Positions 26,549 through 35,077 of a DNA stretch of 64,000 bases are shown one piece after another. How positions within the stretch are numbered: the first letter of the stretch is position 1; each line of letters starts with the position of its first letter. The notes below the pieces were generated by a model. That model made no database searches and was not told the DNA's origin. It saw only the letters and a list, made by a program, of their open reading frames with translations. This stretch comes from Desulfovibrio desulfuricans DSM 642. GTDB taxonomy: Bacteria; Desulfobacterota; Desulfovibrionia; Desulfovibrionales; Desulfovibrionaceae. Location: the NCBI RefSeq assembly GCF_000420465.1, contig NZ_ATUZ01000013.1:372001-436000 (forward strand), in the 5' to 3' direction. The position numbers and the translations under genes were made by a program.

Positions 26549-27130
26549 GCGGCGTTTCGGGTTTGTTGACGGGCCGCATCGGGTATACGATTGAGCTTCC
26601 CTGCAAAACGGCGGCGGAAGCGGAGTTGGGCCGATGCGGCCCCTTGTGATTATTGGCTGTTACGGAATGCTCAAACCCTGTTTGTCCGTACAAAAAAAGT
26701 TTTTATAAACGATATCTTCGGCAAGGGGCGGGCAAATAAAAATGTCAAGCCCGAGGTAAGTCCCCTTACGTGGGGGAGGCCGTCTTGAAAACCCGGCGTG
26801 GGTAGAGTAAGTTCTTGCCTGCGTTACGGGAACTGCTTTCTGAGGAAAGCTCGCCAGGTATCGGCTGCGGTCGCAGTGACGGGGCCTGGGCGGCAGCGCC
26901 ATGTGGGCATGATGCCTGAATTCATGGCGAAATGTTTCAGCAGCGCCAATCAAAGCCACACATGTTGCGGGTCGGGTTGCCTGATCTGGCATCAGCCAGG
27001 GCGAACATTTTTGTTCCCGCCCTCGCTGTTTTGCGGCCTTGATGTAGTGAAAAATTGGGCAGGCAAGAAAATTCAATAGTGAATTCGCAGTGTTGCTACG
27101 GCACTAGGAGAGCTTTTTTGCGTGTGTTTA
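26549..27130. other. Structured intergenic region, possible non-coding RNA
   Basis: No credible protein gene on either strand. It holds several perfect inverted repeats: GGGCCGCATCGG (26571-26582) with CCGATGCGGCCC (26631-26642); GCTTTC-TGAG-GAAAGC near 26832-26847; CTGGC-ATCA-GCCAG (26986-26999); and a stem around 26998-27023. The density suggests a structured RNA. Comparison from memory with 6S, tmRNA, SRP and RNase P RNAs gave no match. Confidence 0.35.
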
Positions 27131-27164
27131 TTGACAGGGTGCAATTCTTTTGAGATTTTCTAGA

Positions 27165-27330
27165 CATTGAAAGCGCCATGGAGCTTAATAGGGAATTCCC
27201 GTGAAAATCGGGAGCGGACCCGCCGCCGTGTGCCTGTTCAACACCGCTTTTCCTCGTGTGCCACTGGATAAAACCGGGAAGGCCGAAAAGCGGCAGGCAA
27301 GCCGGAAGACCTGCTTTCAACCGTTCTAAG
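27165..27330 (+). promoter_or_regulatory. Cobalamin (adenosylcobalamin) riboswitch
   Basis: The order and sequence of conserved elements fit the B12 riboswitch: AATAGGGAA (27187-27195), GGGAGCGGACCCGCCGCCGT (27210-27229), GCCACTGG (27260-27267), CCGGGAAGGC (27274-27283) and the B12 box GCAAGCCGGAAGACCTGC (27297-27314). It lies upstream of the anaerobic ribonucleotide reductase with a terminator in between. A promoter -35 (TTGACA, 27131-27136) lies just before it. B12 riboswitches before B12-independent RNRs are known to switch them off when a B12-dependent class II enzyme can work; a class II gene is not in this window. Confidence 0.93.
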
Positions 27331-27395
27331 AAAGTGGAGCATCTGCAACGGGCTTTTGCAGATGAACCGTCAGAAAAGGGCCATTGATGGTCTCT

Positions 27396-27424
27396 CCGCC
27401 CGTTTTGTCCGGGCGGCCTTTTTG
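27396..27424 (+). terminator. Riboswitch-controlled terminator before nrdD
   Basis: CCGCCCG (27396-27402) pairs with CGGGCGG (27410-27416), followed by CCTTTTTG. It lies between the B12 aptamer and the nrdD start. A preceding hairpin CATCTGCAA/TTGCAGATG (27341-27365) may serve as the switching element. Confidence 0.8.
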
Positions 27425-27453
27425 TTCATAGCCCACACGTTGGAGCGAAGTTC

Positions 27454-29709
27454 ATGCTCGCCAGCATTATAAAGCGCGACGGCACGGAAGTGCCTTTTGA
27501 TTCGGTCAAGATTCTCAATGCCATCACCAAGGCCAATCAGGCCGTTGGCGGTGAAGACATGTCCCCCACTGACCTGCTGTTTGTCACCGAAAAGGTGTGC
27601 AAAAAGCTGGAATCGCGCAGTCTCAAGCATGTGGAAGAAATTCAGGATGTTGTTGAAGAAACCCTGATTCAGTACGACTACGCCAAAAGCGCCAAGGCTT
27701 ACATCCTGTACCGGGCCGAGCATACGAAAATCCGTAATGCGGAATCGTATCTCATGGATATCTATAAAAAACTTACGTATTCCCCGGCACTGCAGGAAGA
27801 CATCAAGCGCGAGAATGCCAACATTGATGGCGATACGGCCATGGGCACCATGCTCAAGTATGGCTCCGAGGGCTCAAAATTTTTCATCGACAACTACATT
27901 CTGCCCAAGGATGCCTCCGCCGCGCACCTTAACGGCGATATCCACATTCACGACAAAGATTTTTACATGCTCACGGAAACGTGCTGCCAGATTGACCTTA
28001 TCCCCTTGTTTAAAAATGGTTTTTCCACGGGGCACGGGCATTTGCGCGAGCCCAATTCCATTGAGAGCTATTCGGCCCTTGCCTGCATCGCCATTCAGGC
28101 CAACCAGAATGAAATGCACGGCGGCCAGAGTGTGCCGCATTTTGATTTTGCCATGGCCGAAGGCGTTATCAAAACCTACCGCAAGGAATATGAGCGCGCC
28201 TTTGCCGCATTTTTGCGCATTGCCCAGAATCTGGAAGAGCAGGCAGCCATTGACGCCGCCAGAGAAAACATCGCCCTGTTGCCCGAAGGCCCGCGCCTTG
28301 GCACCTGCGATGCCTTTGGAGAGGCCCTTGTGGCGGCTGTCCCCGAGGCCAAGCGCGAACTTGTGACGCGCGCGCATGCCTACGCTGCTGGCGAAGCCCT
28401 CAAATACACCGAGCGCCGCACCTATCAGGCCATGGAAGCATTGATCCATAACCTGAACACCATGAATTCGCGTGCAGGCGCACAGGTGCCTTTCAGCTCC
28501 ATCAACTACGGCACGGATATTTCTGCCGAGGGGCGCATGGTTGTCAAAAACCTGCTGCGCGCCACCAAGGCCGGGCTTGGCAATGGGGAAACCTCCATTT
28601 TCCCCGTGCAGATATTCAAGGTGAAGTCCGGGGTCAACTATAATCCCGAAGACCCCAACTACGACCTTTTCAAGCAGGCCATGGATGTTTCCGCCATGCG
28701 GCTCTTCCCCAATTTCAGCTTTCTTGATGCGCCGTACAACCTCCAGTACTACCATCCGGGCGACTATAATACGGAAGTGGCCTACATGGGCTGCCGCACA
28801 CGCGTGCTTGGCAACGTGTACGACAAGGACAGGCAGGTTACGTGCGGGCGCGGCAATCTGAGCTTTACGTCCATCAACCTTCCCCGGCTTGGGCTGGATG
28901 CGCGCGGTGATATCAGCCGTTTCTACGCACTGCTGGACGACAAGATCGATCTGGTGTTCCGCCAGTTGCTGCATCGGCTCAAGATCCAGAGCGCCAAAAA
29001 GGTGCGCAACTATCCCTTCCTCATGGGCGAGGGCATCTGGCTTGATTCCGACAAGCTGGGTTGGGACGACAGCATTGAAGAAGTGATCAAGCACGGCACC
29101 CTGACCGTGGGCTTTATCGGCCTTGCCGAAACGCTCAAGGCTCTTGTGGGCCAGCACCACGGCGAAAGCGAAGATGCCCAGAAGCTTGGCCTTGAGATTG
29201 TTACGCACCTGCGCAGGCGGTGCGATGACGAAGCTGAAAAGACCGGGCTCAATTTTTCACTCATCGCCACCCCGGCGGAAAGCCTGAGCGGGCGCTTTGT
29301 CAACCTCGACAAGGAAAAGTTCGGCAGCATCCCCGGCATCACTGACAGGGATTACTACACCAACTCGTTCCACGTGCCGGTGTACTGCCCCATCAAGGCC
29401 TTTAAAAAGATACAGATCGAGGCTCCGTACCACGCGCTGACCAATGCGGGCCACATCACTTATGTGGAGCTGGATGGCGATACCTGCAAAAACCTTGAGG
29501 CCTTTGAGAGCATCATCCGTTTTATGCACGATAATGGCGTTGGTTACGGCTCCATCAACCATCCTCTGGATCGCGACCCTGTCTGCGGCTATGTGGGCGT
29601 GATCAACGGCGCCTGCCCCCGTTGCGGCCGCAAGGAAGGCGAAGGCGTGAGCGCCGAGCTGCTTAAAGAACTGCGTAAAAAATACCCGCACACCCCCAAG
29701 TGGGACTAG
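27454..29709 (+). CDS. nrdD: Anaerobic ribonucleoside-triphosphate reductase, catalytic part without glycyl-radical domain
   Basis: A 751-residue class III ribonucleotide reductase. An ATP-cone allosteric domain spans residues about 1-95 (IIKRDGTEVPFDSVKI). The ten-stranded barrel follows with cysteines in ETCCQIDL and MGCRTRV and the conserved NSIESYSALACIAIQ and HGGQSVPHFDF. A zinc-ribbon-like VCGYVG...CPRCG lies near the C-terminus. The protein stops there: the expected RxxGYLVG glycyl-radical segment is missing and is encoded by the next gene at 29762, in another frame. The reaction is NTP to dNTP using a glycyl radical generated by NrdG. It is expressed downstream of a B12 riboswitch and terminator. 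Confidence 0.93.
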   Translation: MLASIIKRDGTEVPFDSVKILNAITKANQAVGGEDMSPTDLLFVTEKVCKKLESRSLKHVEEIQDVVEETLIQYDYAKSAKAYILYRAEHTKIRNAESYLMDIYKKLTYSPALQEDIKRENANIDGDTAMGTMLKYGSEGSKFFIDNYILPKDASAAHLNGDIHIHDKDFYMLTETCCQIDLIPLFKNGFSTGHGHLREPNSIESYSALACIAIQANQNEMHGGQSVPHFDFAMAEGVIKTYRKEYERAFAAFLRIAQNLEEQAAIDAARENIALLPEGPRLGTCDAFGEALVAAVPEAKRELVTRAHAYAAGEALKYTERRTYQAMEALIHNLNTMNSRAGAQVPFSSINYGTDISAEGRMVVKNLLRATKAGLGNGETSIFPVQIFKVKSGVNYNPEDPNYDLFKQAMDVSAMRLFPNFSFLDAPYNLQYYHPGDYNTEVAYMGCRTRVLGNVYDKDRQVTCGRGNLSFTSINLPRLGLDARGDISRFYALLDDKIDLVFRQLLHRLKIQSAKKVRNYPFLMGEGIWLDSDKLGWDDSIEEVIKHGTLTVGFIGLAETLKALVGQHHGESEDAQKLGLEIVTHLRRRCDDEAEKTGLNFSLIATPAESLSGRFVNLDKEKFGSIPGITDRDYYTNSFHVPVYCPIKAFKKIQIEAPYHALTNAGHITYVELDGDTCKNLEAFESIIRFMHDNGVGYGSINHPLDRDPVCGYVGVINGACPRCGRKEGEGVSAELLKELRKKYPHTPKWD

Positions 29710-29761
29710 CGGTCATATACAATTTTCATCAACTTTTGCTTATAGAACAAGGAGAGCGACA

Positions 29762-29932
29762 ATGCTAATGAAATCGCGTCTGTTCGAGGAAACCAAGCCC
29801 GCGCAGAAACTTGTGGGTCAGGATGTGGGTTTTGAACGTACCCGCCGCATCACCGGTTACCTTGTGGGAACGCTTGACCGTTTCAACAACGCCAAGCGCT
29901 CGGAAGAGCGCGATCGTGTCAAGCATGCCTGA
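29762..29932 (+). CDS. Stand-alone glycyl-radical domain of NrdD (56 residues)
   Basis: A small gene of 56 codons. The protein ends with RRITGYLVGTLDRFNNAK, the invariant C-terminal glycyl-radical segment of class III NrdD; the radical glycine is predicted at Gly32. It has its own ribosome-binding site (AAGGAG, seven bases before ATG 29762). It begins 52 bases after the nrdD stop in a different frame, and its last eight bases overlap nrdG. It is therefore a separate translated unit and not a simple frameshift. It presumably docks on the truncated NrdD, as YfiD/GrcA does on damaged pyruvate formate-lyase (analogy). ATG 29768 is an alternative start with poorer spacing. Confidence 0.9.
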   Translation: MLMKSRLFEETKPAQKLVGQDVGFERTRRITGYLVGTLDRFNNAKRSEERDRVKHA

Positions 29933-30440
29933 ATCCGGTAATGCCGGGGTCATGCGGCTGTCAGGCATTGTGGAGGAATCCATAGTGGACGGCCCGGGCC
30001 TGAGGTATGTCCTGTTCACGCAGGGTTGCCCGCATCACTGCAAAGGATGCCACAATCCGCAGACGCACGACTTTGAGGGCGGCTTTCCGTTTACGGCGGA
30101 GGCCGCCCTTGCCCAGATTGGGGAAAACCCTCTTCTGGCGGGCGTGACGCTTTCTGGGGGTGAGCCTTTTGAACAGGCCCAGGCGCTCTGCGCGGTGGCC
30201 GAGGGTGTACAGGCCATGCGCAAAAATGTGATGGCCTACACGGGGTACACCTTTGAAGCCCTGCTTGCCCGCAATGACTACTGGACAAACCGGCTGCTGG
30301 AACTGACGGATGTTCTTGTGGATGGCCCCTATGTGGAAAGCCTCCGCGACCTTGAGTTGCAGTTCAGGGGCAGTTCAAACCAGCGCCTTCTTGACCGCGC
30401 CAGCCGTGAGCGAATAGCGGCAGCATTGCGCAGCTGTTGA
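29925..30440 (+). CDS. nrdG: Anaerobic ribonucleotide reductase activating enzyme
   Basis: A 171-residue radical-SAM activase that installs the glycyl radical on NrdD. The cluster motif CPHHCKGCHN (CxxxCxxC, near residue 32) and the SAM-binding VTLSGGEPFEQ (near 68) are clear. It is of normal length for short NrdG proteins. The ATG at 29925 overlaps the small glycyl-radical gene by eight bases, so the two are probably translationally coupled. An internal ATG at 29952 is possible. Confidence 0.92.
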   Translation: MPESGNAGVMRLSGIVEESIVDGPGLRYVLFTQGCPHHCKGCHNPQTHDFEGGFPFTAEAALAQIGENPLLAGVTLSGGEPFEQAQALCAVAEGVQAMRKNVMAYTGYTFEALLARNDYWTNRLLELTDVLVDGPYVESLRDLELQFRGSSNQRLLDRASRERIAAALRSC

Positions 30441-30485
30441 ATTTTTTACGAGTCCTGACAGTTTGTTCTGCCGGTAACGTCTGTT

Positions 30486-30509
30486 CCCCGCTTTTCGCGG
30501 GGTTTTTTA
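30486..30509 (+). terminator. Terminator of the nrdD operon
   Basis: CCCCGC (30486-30491) pairs with GCGGGG (30497-30502), followed by TTTTTTAT. Confidence 0.9.
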
Positions 30510-30531
30510 TTGGGGTCTGGCCGCAGAAGGC

Positions 30532-31536
30532 TTACTGCTCTGGTGTGGGCTTTGTGCCGGTCACATAGGAGGCAAAGCCCACATCCATCTGCTGTATGTG
30601 ATCCACCAGCCATGTTTTCAGGTATTCCAGCAGGGCAATATCAATAAAGGCCTTGTCGTCAAGCACGGCCTCCCTGAGTTCTGTCACTGTTTTTCTGAAA
30701 TTCTGGTGCACTTCAATGTGCCTTGCCGTGAGCGGATAAGCCGTGCGGCTGAAGAATATTTCTTCTGTGGCAAAATGGCTGAAGGCATAGCCCGTCAGAT
30801 CATCAAGAATTTCGAGCAGCAGCTTTTTATCGCAGCCTTTCTGCATTCCAAGGTGCAGCTTGTTGATGTACGAAAGCAAGAGCTTGTGCTGGCCGTCAAT
30901 GACAGGAATGTTCGTGTTGTAACGGCTATCCCAGGGGAAAGCCTCTGCAAGCGCAGTATCTGCTTCGTCTTTGTCCGTGGCGGCTGCGTTCAAAAGCTGG
31001 CTGGCGTGCAGCAATATGCTTTCGCTATGGTGCAGCGCCGCAGAAAGGGCAAGAATATGCTCCCTGATGTGCGGGCTGTCCACGGGCAGCCCCTTGTCCG
31101 CATCAGCGGCAGTGGCCAGGTCGTTCAACTCTGGCTGGGCTTTGCGCAGGGCCGCAAGGGCCGTCTGCTGCGTCTGCATGTCCACAACGCGTCTTTCGCG
31201 CAGTTCCTGAATTTCCTGCTGGAGTTTGTCTGCTGTTTCGCGCGCCTCGGCAAGGTCGTGACGCAGCGTTGCCTCTCTGGCATTGAGGCTGTCTTCCAGA
31301 GCGCGCACAACATCGCAGGCCGTGGGTATGGACGGGATTTCAGTGCAGTCCGGTTGCGCAAGGGCAGCTACGAACGTGCGCAGGGGCAGCAGGAGGTATC
31401 GGTAGAGCAGCACAAGGCCGCAGAGGGAAAAAATCAGGGAGAGGACAACTGCAAGCCGGGAAAAGGGCGGGGTGAGTTGCATGGCGATAATGCCAGCCAG
31501 GGGAGCAATAATCAGAAAAATGATTGGAACGCCCAT
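30532..31536 (-). CDS. Membrane-anchored bacteriohemerythrin
   Basis: A 334-residue protein with two hydrophobic segments at residues about 3-23 and 28-50, a coiled-coil stretch (residues 80-140, rich in Ala/Glu/Gln) and a C-terminal hemerythrin domain from about residue 205. The di-iron ligands are visible in order: VIDGQHKLL, FSHFATEEIFF, ARHIEVHQNF and WLVDHIQQMD. Hemerythrins bind O2. Here the architecture suggests an oxygen sensor or scavenger facing the cytoplasm. It lies 33 bases after the HD-GYP gene and is probably co-transcribed with it. Confidence 0.88.
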   Translation of the reverse strand: MGVPIIFLIIAPLAGIIAMQLTPPFSRLAVVLSLIFSLCGLVLLYRYLLLPLRTFVAALAQPDCTEIPSIPTACDVVRALEDSLNAREATLRHDLAEARETADKLQQEIQELRERRVVDMQTQQTALAALRKAQPELNDLATAADADKGLPVDSPHIREHILALSAALHHSESILLHASQLLNAAATDKDEADTALAEAFPWDSRYNTNIPVIDGQHKLLLSYINKLHLGMQKGCDKKLLLEILDDLTGYAFSHFATEEIFFSRTAYPLTARHIEVHQNFRKTVTELREAVLDDKAFIDIALLEYLKTWLVDHIQQMDVGFASYVTGTKPTPEQ

Positions 31537-31569
31537 CTTTCCCCCCGTCAGTGGGTATGGCTACCCAGT

Positions 31570-32829
31570 TCAAGGTTGCCTGGCAGCCCTTGCCGCCTCA
31601 TCGCACAGCCTGCGCATAACCACAAAGTTTGCTGCGGCCTTGCGTTGGGCGCGTATGCGCTCTTTATTGACGCGTAGCACATTATCGGCCAGGAGCGCTA
31701 CCACGCCTTTGTCCAGGTAGCCGAGTTCCGCCATGGATGCGATGATTCTCATGGCTTCGGCCAGAGGCATGCCGCTACGGTAGGGGCGGTCTTCTGTGAG
31801 GGCTGTAAAAACATCCGCCACGGCGATGATACGCACAGGGAGCGTCAGGCTGCTTCCTTCAATTTTGTGGGGATAGCCCGTGCCGTCAATGCGTTCGTGG
31901 TGTCTGCCGCCCCATTCCTGCACACAGGTAAAACCAGGTATGGAACCCAGCAAATTCATGCTGATTTCAGCATGTTTTTGGATTTCCTGCACTTCCTCAG
32001 GCGTAAGCGCCGCTGGTTTTTCCAGAATTTCGAGTGGCACCGCAAGTTTGCCAATGTCATGCAGCAGACCGGCCACAAACATGGTCGTGAGATCATCGGC
32101 GTCGGCCATGCGGGTTAGCCTGAGCAGCATGCGCGCCGTATAGGCCACGCCCAGGGAGTGGGTGGCGGTGAAGGGGCTTTTGGAGTCAATGGTTTGCGAA
32201 AAAAGCCCGCACAGTTCCACAAGCTGCACCGGGCCAAGAATCACAGAGCCAAATGCCGTGGTCAGGTATTCTTCCATACGCTCGTGGCTGTTCAGAAATG
32301 CTGAAATTTCCGAATCATGAGCCAGGGTTGCCAGCGCTTCAAGGCAGGCTTGGGCGTATTCCCTGTCTTTTGCCTGCAGGGTGAGGCAGATGCTTTGCAG
32401 ATCAGAAGCCTGCTTGCCCCGCAGGGCCACGTCAACCCGGTCAGCCATGTGGATGCAGTTGGCTGGCAGTGCGTGCTGGTCGGAGGCCTCATAACTGCAC
32501 CATTCAGTATGGTGATGCAGCACCATGTCGCACACAGGCCTGGGCAGCCCCGCAGTCTTGCAAAAGGCCCAGCCAGCCCGGCAGTGCAGGGCTTTGTTGC
32601 GCTCAAATATGAGGTCACGCGTATCGCTTTTGAGCGGCACTGCTCCAATATCGTGCAGCATGCTGGCCATAAGCATATACTTGCGCGTGGTGCGTGATAT
32701 CCGCATGCGTTCGGCAATAACCTGACTCAAAAAGGCAACCCGCAGATGGTGTCCGGCAAGAAGCGGCGTAACCATGTCCAGCGCGCGCGAAAAACCCATC
32801 AGCAGATCAAAAAGGCGAATTGAACGCAT
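31570..32829 (-). CDS. HD-GYP domain protein with a degenerate N-terminal HD domain
   Basis: A 419-residue cytoplasmic protein with two HD domains. The C-terminal one has LLHDIGKLAVP and HHERIDGTGYP, the intact HD-GYP signature of cyclic-di-GMP phosphodiesterases (residues about 235-360). The N-terminal one keeps MLHDIGAVPLK but has HHHTEW where the GYP motif should be, so it is probably a sensory or structural duplicate. No receiver domain is present. It pairs with the hemerythrin gene downstream, which may give O2-dependent c-di-GMP control (inference). Confidence 0.85.
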   Translation of the reverse strand: MRSIRLFDLLMGFSRALDMVTPLLAGHHLRVAFLSQVIAERMRISRTTRKYMLMASMLHDIGAVPLKSDTRDLIFERNKALHCRAGWAFCKTAGLPRPVCDMVLHHHTEWCSYEASDQHALPANCIHMADRVDVALRGKQASDLQSICLTLQAKDREYAQACLEALATLAHDSEISAFLNSHERMEEYLTTAFGSVILGPVQLVELCGLFSQTIDSKSPFTATHSLGVAYTARMLLRLTRMADADDLTTMFVAGLLHDIGKLAVPLEILEKPAALTPEEVQEIQKHAEISMNLLGSIPGFTCVQEWGGRHHERIDGTGYPHKIEGSSLTLPVRIIAVADVFTALTEDRPYRSGMPLAEAMRIIASMAELGYLDKGVVALLADNVLRVNKERIRAQRKAAANFVVMRRLCDEAARAARQP

Positions 32830-33004
32830 GAAACCTCACTCTCACCAATCGGAACAGATATTCAAAGTAAAATAATAGGACAACCGGCCCCCGGAGGCAA
32901 TAGGCTCATTTGCACAGAGGCTGACAGAAAGCGTACTTTTTTGCATCATGGGCGTTACGTAAGCCGCATGTTGCAGTTGCGCAGAGTTTTTGCCGGAGAC
33001 GTAA

Positions 33005-33034
33005 ATGTGCCGCACCCGGATGAGTGCGGCACAT
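33005..33034 (-). terminator. Hairpin downstream of nifS
   Basis: ATGTGCCGCAC (33005-33015) pairs perfectly with GTGCGGCACAT (33024-33034), an 11-bp stem. It lies 46 bases past the nifS stop on the minus strand. The T-tract is weak. Confidence 0.6.
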
Positions 33035-33080
33035 AATCTACAGGCATTGGAATCTGCGCCAAATGTGGCTTGAGCCAGGA

Positions 33081-34235
33081 TTAATCCTTGAAGGGAGAAA
33101 TCATGCGCAGGGTCTTGATGACATCAGGGAAGTTCTGGATGACAAAGTCCACTTCTTCCTGCGTGGTGTAGCGGGAGAGGGAAAGGCGGATGGAGCCGTG
33201 GGCGTAAGTAAAGGGCACACCCATGGCGCGCAGCACATGCGAAGGTTCGAGGCTGCCAGAGGTGCAGGCAGACCCGGAGCTTGCGCAGATGCCGAGCCTG
33301 TCGAGCATGAGCAGGATGGCTTCGCCTTCCACGTTTTTAAATGCAATATTGGTGGTGTTGGGCAGGCGGTTATCCACATCGCCGTTCACCATGCAGTCGG
33401 AGATACGTTCAAGCAGGCCCTGTTCAAGCCTGTCGCGCAGCATGGCTACGCTGACGCGTTCTTCCTGCATGTGCGCAATTGCAAGCTGAGCCGCTGCGCC
33501 AAGCCCTGCAATGTACGGTACATTTTCCGTACCCGCACGGCGGCCCCGCTCCTGATGGCCGCCCCGCAAAAACGGGCGGAAGCGCACACCCTTGCGCACA
33601 TACAGCACGCCAATACCCTTGGGGGCGTGCAGCTTGTGGCCGGAGAGCGAAAGCATGTCCGCAGGCAGATGGGCAAGGTCAATGGGCGTTTTGCCCACGG
33701 CCTGCACTGCATCCGTATGGAACAGCACGCCGCGCTCGCTGGCCATTTCAGCCATGCGCTGGATGGGGTAGATATTGCCCACTTCGTTGTTGGCAAACAT
33801 GATGGACGCCAGCGCAGTATCAGGCGTGAGGGCGGCAGCGTATTCATCAAGGTCAAGGCGTCCCTTGTTGTCCACGCCAAGGTAGGTCACCCGGTAGCCC
33901 TGGCGTTCCCAGTGCTGCATGACGCTGAGCACGGCTGGATGCTCCACGCGGGTGGTGATGAGGTGGCGCTTTTCGGGCTGGGTCTGGATGGCAGACCATA
34001 TGGCGGCGTTATCGCTCTCTGACCCGCAGGAAGTAAAGATGATTTCGTCCGGGTTTGCGCCCAGCAGACTGGCCATCTGCTCACGGGCTGTTTCGACCGC
34101 ATCGGCCACCTGACCGCCAAATGTGTGCATGCTTGAAGGGTTGCCGTACAGCTCGTTCAGATAGGGCAGAATGGCATCGCGTACTTCAGGCGCAACAGCC
34201 GAGGTGGCGTTGTTGTCAAGATAGATGGTTTTCAT
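33081..34235 (-). CDS. nifS: Cysteine desulfurase (NifS/IscS type)
   Basis: A 384-residue PLP enzyme that removes sulfur from cysteine for Fe-S cluster assembly. MKTIYLDNNATSAVAPEV at the N-terminus, the PLP lysine in LSGHKLHAPKG (near residue 200) and the persulfide cysteine in SSGSACTSGSLEPSHVL (near 325) are all intact. The ribosome-binding site GAGGAGG is strong. It lies five bases after nifU, its sulfur-accepting scaffold, in the rrf2-nifU-nifS operon. Confidence 0.95.
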   Translation of the reverse strand: MKTIYLDNNATSAVAPEVRDAILPYLNELYGNPSSMHTFGGQVADAVETAREQMASLLGANPDEIIFTSCGSESDNAAIWSAIQTQPEKRHLITTRVEHPAVLSVMQHWERQGYRVTYLGVDNKGRLDLDEYAAALTPDTALASIMFANNEVGNIYPIQRMAEMASERGVLFHTDAVQAVGKTPIDLAHLPADMLSLSGHKLHAPKGIGVLYVRKGVRFRPFLRGGHQERGRRAGTENVPYIAGLGAAAQLAIAHMQEERVSVAMLRDRLEQGLLERISDCMVNGDVDNRLPNTTNIAFKNVEGEAILLMLDRLGICASSGSACTSGSLEPSHVLRAMGVPFTYAHGSIRLSLSRYTTQEEVDFVIQNFPDVIKTLRMISPFKD

Positions 34236-34240
34236 GGCGG

Positions 34241-35077
34241 TTAGGCCTCCTCAACCACGATGTCGGCTTCAACATGTTCGCGCAGCAGGCGCTGCACCAG
34301 ATCGCGGATGGTCACTTCGCTCGAACGGCACTGGGCGCAGCGCCCGCGCAGGGAGACCACAACGCGCAGACCGTCCACATCCACCAGTTCAATATCGCCG
34401 CCGTCAGCAGCAAGCTGCGGGCGGATTTCTTCGTCAATGGTCTTGAGCACCTTCTGCATGCGCTGCACGTTGGTGAGGCGCGGCTTGGGCTTGAGCTCGA
34501 CCAAGGGCTTCTGCTTGAGCTGGGCGGCCAGAATCTCGGCGATTTCATCAAGGCATTCGCCGCATGCACCGCCAGCCTTGGTGTAGTTGGTGATTTCTTC
34601 AACGGTCTTGAGGCCGTTTTCAGTGATGGCTCGGATAATCTGGGCATCCGTGATGCCAAAGCACTTACACACCAGCTTGCCGTCTTCATGGGCATGGGGT
34701 ACGGGCGGTTCGCCCTTCCATTGACGGATGGCGGCTTCAAGCGCCTCCTGGCCCATGACGGAACAGTGCATCTTCTGCTTGGGCAGACCGCCCAAAGCGT
34801 TGGTGATGTCCTTGTTGGTGATCTTGAGCGCGTCTTCAACAGACATGCCCTTGACCATGTCGGTCAGCACAGAGCTTGAAGCAATGGCGCTGGCGCAGCC
34901 AAATGTTTCAAAGCTGGCGTCTTCAATGATGTGCTGGTCGTTGATCTTGAGATATAACTTGAGGGCGTCGCCACAGGTCAGGCTGCCGACTTCGCCAATG
35001 GCGTTGGCGCCTTCAAGGGGACCCACATTGTGCGGCCGCAGAAAGTGGTCGTGTACTGCTTCAGTGTAATTCCACAT
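34241..35077 (-). CDS. nifU: Fe-S cluster assembly scaffold NifU, three-domain
   Basis: A 278-residue scaffold with the full NifU architecture. An IscU-like domain (residues 1-125) has cysteines in LTCGD, FGCASAIAS and KMHCSVMG. A central BFD-type [2Fe-2S] domain (about 135-190) has CKCFG and GGACGECL. A C-terminal NFU domain (about 205-278) has the cluster-binding RGRCAQCRSS. It builds clusters from NifS sulfur. Full-length NifU outside a nif cluster is the general Fe-S system of many anaerobes. The start overlaps the regulator's 3' end by 17 bases. Confidence 0.95.
   Translation of the reverse strand: MWNYTEAVHDHFLRPHNVGPLEGANAIGEVGSLTCGDALKLYLKINDQHIIEDASFETFGCASAIASSSVLTDMVKGMSVEDALKITNKDITNALGGLPKQKMHCSVMGQEALEAAIRQWKGEPPVPHAHEDGKLVCKCFGITDAQIIRAITENGLKTVEEITNYTKAGGACGECLDEIAEILAAQLKQKPLVELKPKPRLTNVQRMQKVLKTIDEEIRPQLAADGGDIELVDVDGLRVVVSLRGRCAQCRSSEVTIRDLVQRLLREHVEADIVVEEA

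Noticed and set aside
26660..27076. 138-codon minus-strand frame in the region before the B12 riboswitch
   Set aside because: No recognised domain; the underlying DNA is full of hairpins and the frame looks incidental.
27874..29208. 444-codon minus-strand open frame
   Set aside because: Shadow of nrdD, which is unambiguous.
29700..29770. Simple frameshift or sequencing error joining nrdD and the glycyl-radical gene
   Set aside because: The small gene has its own well-spaced ribosome-binding site and ATG, and the 52-base gap does not encode conserved NrdD linker sequence in any frame; a true split is more likely.
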